This document shows, piece by piece, positions 54,686 to 64,000 of a stretch of 64,000 nucleotides of DNA. The stretch is from Polyodon spathula (Eukaryota > Chordata > Actinopteri > Acipenseriformes > Polyodontidae): positions 43,001,164 through 43,065,163 of the forward strand of contig NC_054535.1 in assembly GCF_017654505.1 (NCBI RefSeq), read 5' to 3'. Below the pieces are notes generated by a model, which made no database searches, was not told the origin of the DNA, and was given only the letters and a program-made list of their open reading frames with translations. Within the stretch, counting starts at the first letter, position 1. Each line of letters starts with the position of its first letter. Both the position numbers and the translations under genes were made by a program.

Positions 54686-55439
54686 GTATTTGAGTAACTT
54701 AAGTCTTTGTCTTTTTATTTTTACTTGTCAAATAGAAACAAGCCAAAACACTAGCACTTAAAACTGGATACACAGGGAATTCTGGATACAAGGACTTCCT
54801 GTCATAAAGTTCTGTGGAACTTGTGCATTGTATCAAAGGGGTGAGTTTGCAAAAATGTTCTAGTAGTGCAATTAATTGAATTAAAAAGAAAATGTTTTTT
54901 TAAGGGACTGTCATGTCTCCCCCCACAATCCAATTCAGAGACTACATTCTTATGGGGTACTGATTGTTTAAAGATAGGGTAAACCTGCTTTACATTCACT
55001 TTGCTGGCGTGAGTGCAGATTTACTGCATTATATTCAAAGAGCAGGAATTCACTGACTTATGTTAGTGGAAGTTTATATATGTTAAGGGCGAAACCCGGT
55101 GGTCTGGCGAGTCTAGTTTTGCCTGGGCCAATCTAGTTTCACCAAGGGCTTCTGAGTGAATCCTGAAGTTACAACTTTTTTTGGCACTCGTCCGTGTCCA
55201 ATTGGGTGAATCTAGATTGGCCCAGAAATTTTAAAAGATGACTGGGCGAAACCCGTTTTTTCAAGTTTTCACTTAATTTCGGGGCTAGCCCAGGTGAATC
55301 TAGTTTCGTCCAATGCTTTAAAATCAATGCTGGGCGAATCTGGTTGGCCCATGCCATCAATTTGGGCTAGTCTAATCTAGTTTCATCCAAAGCTTCAAGC
55401 TCTGGATTTTCAAGACAATAAAACAGATGACACACCCTT
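54686..55439. other. LRBA-DCLK2 intergenic gap
   Basis: Short gap between the predicted ends of two convergent genes. The first 400 bp are ordinary AT-rich DNA. About 55087-55400 holds repeated short words of the type GGGCGAA(T/A)CTAGTTT in both orientations (see findings). No ORF of note is present. Confidence 0.6.
55087..55400. repeat. Degenerate short-motif repeat cluster
   Basis: Related words recur: gggcgaaaccc (55087, 55244), ctagtttt/ctagtttc (55113, 55132, 55300, 55377), gggtgaatctag and aggtgaatctag (55204, 55292), gggcgaatctgg (55332), and tggcccag/tggcccat (55218, 55345). Spacing is irregular. It does not look like a standard tandem repeat or a transposon that I know. Confidence 0.5.
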
Positions 55440-56568
55440 TGAGAGGAGAAGGACTTTATTGCGTGGATTTCAGTTTTCTGATTTATTTCTAATACAAAAT
55501 AAAAGCTCACATTTTTCGCTAAGGACAATCAGAACATAAAAGACAACGATGAACACTTGTGTGTGTCAGAGAAAAAGCTCTTCTCAAAAACAGGCTCAAT
55601 GTTACAGGTCTGCACACTACATCTGTTCCTTGCTGATTCACAACTCAGAACACCTGGGTAAACTGTTTTTGTTGCTGAAATGATCAATAACAGGACATAC
55701 TGTAAGCATTTCTAAAACAAAAATGAACATTTTTTTGTACTGGATGCTAACAAGGTTACATCTAGCACCTTCTTTGTACATCTAGATGTCCTACTGGGTG
55801 ATGTCTGGAATTGCTGTTTGAATGAAGTATGCGACATGCAGCAAACAACGATCATCGAAGTGCAGTGTTAGATTTAACCACTTACAGGTTTACAGATTGG
55901 AAATTCAACAGAAAAGAAGCTCATGACTGGAAACAACCAAAACAACAATCAGAGGAGAAAACAAACAAAAACAACAAACAAAACTTTTCGAAAACCTCGC
56001 GACACCTCACTTTTATTCTTTGTACAAATAAATACCTTTTATTTTAAATTGGCTCCTATTGAGCCTCTTCAGTGTACTGCAGTTAACCCTCTTAACTCGC
56101 ACTGCTGATATCTGTGCACAGGTAGGAACAATATAGTTAAGTTAATTTAGATTTTTTCCTTCAGTAAAAACAGGCAAAACTAATGACGATCCAGTCAGTG
56201 TAAAATATAGTACGTTAATGGCGTAAACAGATGTGCATGTGGGAGGCTAAAAACATCACCAGAATTGTTTTGTAGTGCCATATACGAAACCATATCAAAC
56301 CTATTTTCATAGCTTATACTGTATATACAAAAACAAAAAATGCCCTCTAAAACAAATAATGGTTGAAATTACATAGTGCCAGCACACACCATCAGAGGCT
56401 GCCAGGGTCATTATCTACCACAATAGTAGCAGCGTTACTGGAACGAAGCATCTAACCCCTACATGCTAGTAGTCGGTAATAATAAAGATAAAGTCGTGTA
56501 GGCTGGGCCTCTTGCAGTGCGCTTCCTTTCCAGAGGAAGTCTGGTAGCCAGCCTGGTCAGGCAGTCTT
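55440..56568 (-). other. DCLK2: DCLK2 3' UTR (predicted)
   Basis: Sequence downstream of the DCLK2 stop on the - strand up to an AATAAA (reads tttatt on the + strand at 55455-55460). It is AT-rich with no coding evidence; open frames here are short and low-complexity. The end position is inferred. Confidence 0.55.
55455..55460 (-). terminator. Candidate DCLK2 poly(A) signal
   Basis: AATAAA on the - strand, followed downstream by a CT-rich then GT-rich stretch (gggtgtgtcatctg), about 1.1 kb after the stop codon. Confidence 0.55.
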
Positions 56569-56853
56569 TCAAGATTCATCAGCCCCAGCTCCGCACTGCA
56601 TGCTGAGAGGAGGGGGCGAATGCGTTGCTGTTGGTGTGTCTGCCGTGGCGGGGGTCGATGGAAGTGGCAATAACGTGGGCAACTGGATTGGCTCAGATGA
56701 AGCAGGAAGGGAGGCAGCAGTGGCAGTGCTAGCCCAGGGTGTCTCAGGGTCCTCAGACTGGGCGAGTTGAGGTTTCTTCTCTGCCACGGCTTCTCTGGCC
56801 TCTTGACAGCGCTTGCTGACCAGGATCTGCTCCGCCTTATCTAGAGCCGTGTT
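56569..56853 (-). CDS. DCLK2: DCLK2 terminal coding exon
   Basis: 285 nt, 94 codons plus TGA: NTALDKAEQILVSKRCQ, then a low-complexity Pro/Ala/Thr/Ser tail ending GAGADES. NTALDK is the start of the last exon in human DCLK2. The tail beyond it is only loosely conserved. The acceptor is gtatttctgtag. The exon is GC-richer than its surroundings. An alternative terminal exon could exist in the 4.7-kb intron before it; none was recognised. Confidence 0.88.
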   Translation of the reverse strand, partial: NTALDKAEQILVSKRCQEAREAVAEKKPQLAQSEDPETPWASTATAASLPASSEPIQLPTLLPLPSTPATADTPTATHSPPPLSMQCGAGADES

Positions 56854-59800
56854 CTACAGAAATACAGGGGAGGAAGGAGGGAGGGGGTAACACATATTAG
56901 TCATCAGCAGGACTGAGTGTGAAGAGAGACCCGAAAAACAAATCCTGAGGGTCAATCTACAATAAAGAGCTTCTGTAGAAACACTAGCGTTCCTCCTTTT
57001 AATTAGAAAATGCTACAAGAAATAACAGCTATTAAAGGTCAACAGCAAAGAAGCTTTTTTTTCTGGGGGGGTTATGGATAATTTTACTGGTTGTGAAATG
57101 TTGCTGTTGTGATTGCCACAGTATGCAGTGACCTCTGAAGTAAATAGAAGGATGTATTCTATTGATCTGTCACCCCGTCATGTTTGAAATTCGATTTACA
57201 GGTTGATATGAACACAAAAAATGTAAGATGGCAGTACTGTACTTTTTACAGTAAATTGACCCCAAAAAAGCAAATCATATTTTGATTTCTGAGCATGCAT
57301 TCTGAGGAAAAGGAGAAATAACATTGATAAAGATTCCAGAAGATTAATGGGCTGAATAATGTTCCATATTTTGTGAACAGATTGTATTTAGTTTCTTGAA
57401 AGATAATTTCTTACTTCACTAAAGGCTGTGAATGTTGGAATGGGTATTCTGTTATTGTCTTTATCATTACTTGGGGGGGGGGGTTATTGAAAAGAAAGAC
57501 AGAGACATACTTACTTCCATCTAAATAAGGCACAAGGTGAAGTAAGTAAATTTGAGCAATGAAAACACATTATAAAAGGTTAGCAGACAGGTCCATTGCA
57601 AAGTCAACGGAAATGCACCTGAATATACCAGACCAACTGTTTTATCAGTTATTCCATGTGCCTGGGTTGGGTTTAATGGGAGGTCATGGGTTCAGTATGG
57701 AAGGTGTTAAATGATTACACACTCCGAACTGGCATAATATGTAATTTGTATCTGTTTAAAAATATTAGTAAACATTTGCATCTTTATAAAACTACAGGAG
57801 ACGACAGCCTTATTATTAAGTGAAGACGACTGAACATATCTTCTATGCAAACCAGCATATGAATATAATCTCCAAATTATAATCTTCAAATTCTGACATA
57901 ATAAAAAAAAAAACTAAATTGTAACAAATAAAATACACCCTACCTACATACAAAGTTACAGCCTTATTAAGCGAGTGGGTGTACTTCATTGCTTCAAAAC
58001 ATCCCATGCAATGTGTTCTTAATCATCATTACTGTGGAACACTCGTGTATATCTGGCATGCATAATAATGTCTCCTGCGTATTTTACCTCTGGGTAGACG
58101 TTGAGCAAGCCAGAATGAGAATGACCACCAGGGGTGTACACCGGTAATTCCCACCGGTAGTTCAGAGGTTCATTCCAAGTGCACCCACTAGTGGTCAATT
58201 TAAACTGGCCTCATTACAATAATCCACTAATGTAAAATATACTGGTGGCTTTATTAAAGGAAATTCAGTGGGTACAATTTCCTTCAGTTTCCTGCCATGT
58301 GGGGCTTTTGTTACAAGCGAGATACTTCATTGTGAAGTCAAGGCATTTCTGAAAAGGGAATTGTTTAAAGCAAATCAACCTTCACTTCAACACAGACACA
58401 ATGAATCATATTCTTATTTTCTTTGCTAATTTGTTTCATACCTGTGCATGTAATCGGGTTTATGCAAATGTCAGCAATAATACATAAGTGCTCTATTAGA
58501 TCATTACATAAATGCCAGTTGTCATACCTTTCCTCATGCCTTTTGGGTATCTCTGTGAGTGTACAGGTCTGTGTGTGCAATGTGCATTGTGTGCTGAAGA
58601 CATGCACTTCACAAACAATGGCTAGATCTTGAAACCAATAAGATTTCAAAAGGGTAAGTACATAAAGTCATGCTTAACTAAAGTTCAATTTAAAACATTT
58701 CTCATTTTCCGCTTATTCAGAAAAGTCTGTTATTGAAACTAAGCAGCAGGGGGAGGGGGAAGCATTGCAGTTGATGTTAGTACATACCATTGCCTTGGAG
58801 CTAATCAGAGGATAGCAATGCAGGCATTGGAAGGGAAGAGGGGAGAAGCAAAGGGACATAACTGGTCTTACTTAAAGCAGAGCAAATACAGTTCTAACAT
58901 TGCACATACGTTCATAAATACATTTCTCAGCACCCATGAGGTATCTTATTGAAAAACTCAATAAACTACTGGAGTAGCCCCTAGGGTATATCTGCAATTT
59001 ACAAACTATGGCAACATAAAACTTTGCATCCTTCTCTAACCTCACGGCAAAATAGTTGTTGGTACAATTCCCCAGTTCTCCACCAGATGGCATCAAAATG
59101 ACATCCACAAGCTTGTTTCTCCAATTTGTTGTCCCCTCAGAACACAAAAGATTACCATAGAGCTCACTTATTGAAGGTTTTATTCAGTTTAGGCGTAACC
59201 TGATTTTTGAGAGGTAGGTCCGTATTTACATATTGTAAACCAGCTTTGACAGCTGTCACATATATTTATTTAGATTAGATATATGGTAAATGCTTTATGA
59301 TCAGCTTCAACTGGACTGAAGGTCCCTTTCAGATAAAATAATTTACTTTTTTGTTATTCATAAGAAATGTATATTGTTTCATGGTCTAACAGCACCATAT
59401 GTACCTACATATACACTGTACAGTGTATACTGTGAACAATAGGTTTCTTCTTATATCAAATGTGTCTCTTCTGAATGGAGTCAACTGAAGACTTTGTACC
59501 CATTTCTGCTTAAAATAATAGATTTTCAGTAACAACCAGAAGGGTGCAGAGGGAAGCAAATGTAAAGCAGCTTCCTTAGCACAAAGGAGATTTCAGCAGG
59601 GGCAAGGGGATTTCTGTAGTCTGGGATGTGCAAAATACAACGCAAAGCCAAAAACATTTACAAATAAATGAATATTAGCATATAAGCAACAGTTTATCAA
59701 ATTAAATAAAAAACAAACATGAAAGGTGTACATGAGTTTAAGGAGAACCCGGCTGGCCAAGATTAGACTGAAACCAAGCTCTGATAAGAAGGAAGCTGAG

Positions 59801-62800
59801 ATGTGTCTTGAGATAGATTGACAAAGGGCAAGCCATGCAGAACGGAGACTGGTCCAGAGTTAGAGGTTCAGATCATTATTAATATTATTATTGTTATTAT
59901 TATTATTATTATTATTAAACTCTTGTTGTGTGTACCAGGCATTCAGCTCCGGGCCTTTCCTGTAGTCGTGGGATTGTGGGGGAGGGAGGGAGGAAGCTGC
60001 ATTTCTCTCTTTACAATTCAAACTGTCAAATAAAATTTACAACAATAAACTCCTGTCATTAGTTCCAACTGTTCAACTTTGCACCATAGGCATGTGGCTG
60101 CTATATTATACCTTTATTCAGTTACCATGGTAATACATGCTAAAAGTCTCCATTCTGCTGCTGTGGACCATTTCCTGAAATTTTACTGCAGTTGAGCTGT
60201 AGTTTTATGGGTGGAGCATCTGTAATAGCAATCCTCATATTTATATCTCCAATCTGGGATAACATTTACTGGTTCCTTTCTTTACACCCAGACTCAACTG
60301 ATATAAACCCCACCACAGGTTTACAACTGTTACTATTTTATAAAAAAAAGGGACTTAAAATTGCCTGTTATTTTATTTTTCCTAAACTAGCATTACAGTC
60401 TCTTGAACTGTACCAGCTAAAGCATTTGTATTGAAGAGAACATTACTGTACCAACAAACCTACACCACTGATTTACTTATCATCTTGATTTCATAGAAGA
60501 GGATTCCCTTATATTATTTAAATGTATTGTGGGATATACTGCAGTGTAAATACGATTAAAAATAAAGTTAAGAGGATTGAAACGGTACAAGAAGTTTATT
60601 ATTACTTTGTAAACATTAACATTTTTGCTGTGCTGCTAATGGTTAAAAAAGGTTTTAGAAAACAACTCCCTAATAACAAAACACACTCCACCACTATGTT
60701 ATTATTTACTGCACAAATATTTAAACAACATTCCCAATACTAATGACACGTTACAAGAACAAAACATCCTTACATCATTACTCATCTTGACGTGTTTGTT
60801 TATGTTATTAATTGAAACTTGAATGCAATTTGAGGATTTTAATGAGGTGGAACAACTGGAGAGTCACAGTGTTTACAGTACAGTTGGAGTAGTTTTTCAT
60901 TACCCCCGTTGCTAGGTAACAGTCCTACTCAGATCAGACTTCTTCAAATGCAGTAGACTGCCAATGTTAGAATCAGTTTACCGTACTAATTCTACTCCAA
61001 AATCACAGAATTAAACTGAGCAGTATATTATGGTTATTCAATAAAAGGATAATTCAATGGAGCAAGCAGAGGGATGTTTGATGAAGCAGGTAACCATCAG
61101 TTGGCTAACTGGCATTGGAAGTTACTGAACCCAGGCGGCAAGGGCCTGAACTCAAGCACCTGACCAGTAGGGGTCGCTAAAGCAAGTTGAACTATGCTAA
61201 GCAGATTTTTCCTCCCTATCAGTCAGCTTTCTGTGATTTGAACCACACTCGCATGACTTGTCTTGATTTATTTTTCCATCATAAAAAAATGTGATTATAA
61301 TAATTTGATGGCTAAAAGTCCCATTTTGGCTGCCTGTCCTGAATGCATCAGTATATCTCTACCTGCACACACTTATCTTTGTTTTTTTTATGCTTTTGTG
61401 TGTGCACGTGCGTGTGTGTCTGTATGTGTGTCTGCCTGTGTGTGCGTGTGCAAGCCTGGAGCCTGCCTGTGTGTGCATGTGTGCGTGTCTACCTGTCTGT
61501 GTATTTTGAGGTCTTGTGCTTACCATGATGACTGACACTCCGGCTGAGGTGTTACTCTGCTTTGGTGCCGAGTTAAAGTGCTTCTTTAGTTTACCTGTAA
61601 CTTCTACCTGCATGTTATTCTCCATGGCAGCATCATCCTGCAAGAGCAGCAAAGACAGACTCATCCTCATTAACAAGAGCCACCAAGTTTGCCTGGAGAT
61701 CCTAGCTGCCTGCATTGGACATACTTCTCCATTCAAATCAGGGGACATCTTTCAATTCTGCTCACCCCACCTACTGTCTCAATGTTTATGTGGGGTCAGT
61801 GGAGTTGAAAGTTAATAGTGTCCCATGACTTGAATAAAATGAGGAACTATATTAAAATCAAGATCTCCAAGCAAGCTCGGAGCCTGACAAATACAGATAC
61901 TGCATAAAGAAATATGATAACTGCATACTGGAGAAACAGAACCCAAACCACTCAGAACGACAGGGAAAATCATATGTCATTATCATAAATGTCATTTAAA
62001 AAAAAAAAAAAAAAAAAAAAACAATCAAAAAGATTCTTCTTACTCTTAAACAATTACCAAAGTCCTGTTAAAAATGTCTTTAACTCTGCTTAATCAGAAC
62101 ACAGGACTTTTTGCAGAAAGTAAATCCTTACATTCCAACAAATGGGTGACGTTTAATTTAAGTTTAATAAAATAATAATATAACTTGAATAAACCACTCA
62201 CAGCCACCCAGGGATGAGCCAGAACTTGCTCTGCTGTGTACCGTGTTTCCATATTGACTTGCAACATCTGACCAATCAGCTCCTGCAAACACAGATTAGG
62301 GACCTAATGTTAACCCTCTGACCGGGGTAGTTTCTGAACAACCGCATGTTTTGTTGACGTAGTAAAACGCACTTTCAAAAATCACAACATACTGCAACGG
62401 CCTGTGATGTCACACCTAGGATGCTGGGAAATAGACCCTACCGGTACCAGCATATTTATCAAAATTTTCAACAAAAATTACATTTATGATAAAAAAAATA
62501 CTCATCATAAATCATACCTTGTGAACAACATCCCCTGCCAAAAAATTAACAAATCATTACAGGTGTCAGTACCATGAAAAAGTAAATGGGACTTCACTGA
62601 ACATATGGACACTCAATTACTGCAAGATAACCCCAGGTTCGGACAGTAGGTACAGTGGATATGATAGTACCAAAGTACCAACAAATATAAAATCCAGCAA
62701 GCCCATATTCACATAAATTATTCTGGGATATACAGTCGGTACCACTTAATCAAGACACTGATAAATCAGGATTTCTGCTTAAAAGGGACAGAACTCTGTG

Positions 62801-63171
62801 AGACAGTTCCTCTCAATACTATTTATGTAGTTTAATTCAGACATGACTTTGTTTAATTGGGATACAGTATTTTCAACTTATAGACTGTTTTTCAGGGCAG
62901 GACGGGTTTGCCCTGTGACTTGCGTAAACTGAGGCTCCTGTGATTTCTCAGGCTGCTGTGGCAAAGAAAGTTGCACACTACAGATAAAACAAACAGCAGG
63001 TACATGGTAAATAATACACAGTCATGTTGGAGTGATTAGCATTCAGCTCCTGTGGACATGCCTAAAGGACTTACTTTAGCCGAGTCAGTGATGTTGTCCC
63101 AGTAGGGAGATGGAAATTCCAACCGTCCCTCAAGTATCTGGTCAAAAAGGTCCTCTTGAAGATTGTTCTCA
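56569..63171 (-). CDS. DCLK2: DCLK2, C-terminal part: end of kinase domain and tail (4 exons)
   Basis: Spliced on the - strand: 63171-63075, 62282-62202, 61637-61524, 56853-56569 (stop TCA on the + strand at 56569-56571). Phases are continuous and introns GT-AG. The protein covers the last helices of the CaMK-type kinase domain (ENNLQEDLFDQIL, PSPYWDNITDSAKELIGQML, RYTAEQVLAHPWVA), then a regulatory segment (ENNMQVEVTGKLKKHFN) and a proline/alanine/threonine-rich tail. DCLK2 is a microtubule-associated serine/threonine kinase with N-terminal doublecortin domains; those and the catalytic core lie beyond the window edge. DCLK2 rather than DCLK1 is supported by ENNLQEDLF, GVSVIM and NTALDK and by linkage to LRBA. 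No disruption is seen. Confidence 0.94.
56854..61523. other. DCLK2 intron
   Basis: 4.7 kb, no transposon recognised; poly(G) at 57473-57483, (ATT)n at 59876-59919, TG-rich tract 61395-61490. No alternative exon identified. Confidence 0.6.
59876..59919. repeat. (ATT)n microsatellite
   Basis: ATT repeats with interruptions. Confidence 0.85.
61524..61637 (-). CDS. DCLK2: DCLK2 coding exon (post-kinase segment)
   Basis: 114 nt, 38 codons, phase 0: DDAAMENNMQVEVTGKLKKH then FNSAPKQSNTSAGVSVIM. This matches the segment after the kinase domain of DCLK2 (VTGKLK.HFN, GVSVIM). The acceptor is gctcttgcag and the donor gtaagc. Confidence 0.94.
61638..62201. other. DCLK2 intron
   Basis: 564 bp with poly(A) at 61998-62021; nothing else recognised. 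Confidence 0.8.
62202..62282 (-). CDS. DCLK2: DCLK2 coding exon (kinase end)
   Basis: 81 nt, 27 codons, phase 0: ELIGQMLQVNMETRYTAEQV then LAHPWVA. HPWV is the typical end of a CaMK-family kinase domain. The acceptor is gtgtttgcag and the donor gtgagt. Confidence 0.95.
62283..63074. other. DCLK2 intron
   Basis: 792 bp; 62732-62870 resembles a Tigger-type terminal fragment (cagtcggtaccacttaatca and tttaattgggatacag). Confidence 0.6.
62732..62870. mobile_element. Possible Tigger-like short element
   Basis: The opening cagtcggtaccacttaatca is followed by ataaatcaggatttctgctt and a later tttaattgggatacag; such TTAAT/GGGA words occur in Tigger/pogo miniature elements. No target duplication confirmed. 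Confidence 0.35.
63075..63171 (-). CDS. DCLK2: DCLK2 coding exon (kinase C-lobe)
   Basis: 97 nt: one base completing a Ser codon, then ENNLQEDLFDQILEGRLEFP and SPYWDNITDSAK, 32 codons. The acceptor (- strand) is ctgtgcag and the donor gtaagt. The sequence matches the kinase C-lobe before helix H. The preceding exon (GVITYILLCGFPPF region) was not found before the window end. Confidence 0.95.
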
Positions 63172-64000
63172 CTGCACAGTGATAAATCAGAGCAGGCAAG
63201 GACCATTACACACATAACAATATAAAATGAAAAACCAACACCAGGTTTCTATTGCCTGAGAAATCCACTGCATGGTGGAAGAAGCCACTTTTTCCTTGGC
63301 AGCTAACTGGAGCAAAATTCCGGACTTTATTCATACAACTTCATAGCAGCAAAGAAGCTCTTATAATGGAACACAGAATCTCCTGTTCTTAAATAGCTGA
63401 AGCATTTACCTTGCTGTTCTAAGGTAAATGCTATAAGGTGTACCTCATTGTTTAACATTTCACTGACTTTAGTAAGATTTTCCTCTATCTTACCATTATC
63501 CTCGCACTGTGGGTATCAACATTCTTCATGTTTAAGTTTGTTAGTCTCAGATTTGGGAGACATCCACCAAGACTTTGCCAAGCTTAAATGTACATTATCA
63601 ATATAACCAAGGCTAATAGCGTTGTGTCTGAATAAACAGGTTTTACTGGAGCTAAAATGAAAAAAAAAAAAAAGATAATCATCAAAATAATGAGGGACTT
63701 GTTACTAATTAGGATAGAAAAGTGCTTTCAAGGTCTTGGTTTTTAGCCCTTCAACTACAGAAAGTGTGTGGACTATAAAAGTACTCCAGCAGCTTAAAGG
63801 TCTCTCAGACAGGTGCAGACACCAGCAGGTGAGACATTCCAGGATGTCCTGAAAGCATAATCAGGCCTCCTGAGAATGACAGCTGTTAAACAACCAGATC
63901 TCAGCTTATTTACATCCCAGTTGCTCAGGATACATTTCCTTCAAATCTATCCTCACTTCAGGCTCCTGAGTGGTGCATCCAGCAAAGGTGCTCCACGCGG
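63172..64000. other. DCLK2 intron up to window edge
   Basis: No further DCLK2 exon recognised. A poly(A) run lies at 63658-63673. Confidence 0.6.

Noticed and set aside
55087..55400. CRISPR-like array
   Set aside because: Words are degenerate, irregularly spaced and in both orientations, and the DNA is vertebrate.
61343..61535. Cysteine-rich plus-strand frames over 61.3-61.5 kb
   Set aside because: Caused by a TG-rich tract next to, and antisense to, a DCLK2 exon.
56569..63171. Assignment of the kinase to DCLK1
   Set aside because: ENNLQEDLFDQIL, GVSVIM and NTALDK follow DCLK2; DCLK1 differs at each of these.

Overview
The window is vertebrate nuclear DNA, almost certainly from a ray-finned fish. 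It holds the 3' ends of two protein-coding genes arranged tail to tail. On the + strand are the last ten coding exons of LRBA (BEACH-WD40 scaffold protein), between 11461 and 52939. On the - strand are the last four coding exons of DCLK2 (doublecortin-like kinase), between 63171 and 56569. Each exon was read from its translation, GT/AG splice signals and phase continuity; together they give 454 LRBA residues ending [15 protein letters not shown], and the end of the DCLK2 kinase domain plus its tail. LRBA and DCLK2 are also convergent neighbours in human (4q31.3), so the order is ancestral. The 3' ends lie close together: the best distal poly(A) signals are near 54.66 kb (LRBA) and 55.46 kb (DCLK2).

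Layout: 1-11460 is LRBA intron or upstream sequence packed with transposon debris: an L2-type LINE tail, a hAT-like element enclosing an LTR-like copy and a fold-back, a pseudogene of a repeat-borne gene family, a second L2 copy, and a DIRS-type retrotransposon split by a CR1-like LINE. 11461-52939 is LRBA exons in long AT-rich introns carrying a second LTR-like copy with exact 5-bp duplication, a hAT element with exact 8-bp duplication next to an exon, Tc1/mariner relics, two SINE-like repeats, another hAT-like element and many (TA)n, (TG)n and (AAT)n tracts. 52940-54685 is LRBA 3' UTR, 54.7-55.44 kb a short intergenic stretch with an odd degenerate repeat, 55.44-56.57 kb DCLK2 3' UTR, and the rest DCLK2 exons and introns.

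The type of organism is an inference: intact LRBA-DCLK2 linkage, DIRS and Tc1 relics, and LINE and SINE families that I associate (from memory) with sturgeons, paddlefishes and other early-branching ray-finned fishes. I see no CRISPR array, operon, tRNA, rRNA or bacterial feature. No clearly new biological system is visible. The most interesting signals are splice-site architectures in LRBA (a tandem acceptor that would give an NBEA-length isoform, and a (TG)10 tract abutting an acceptor), nested and inverted transposon structures, and the degenerate motif array between the two genes.
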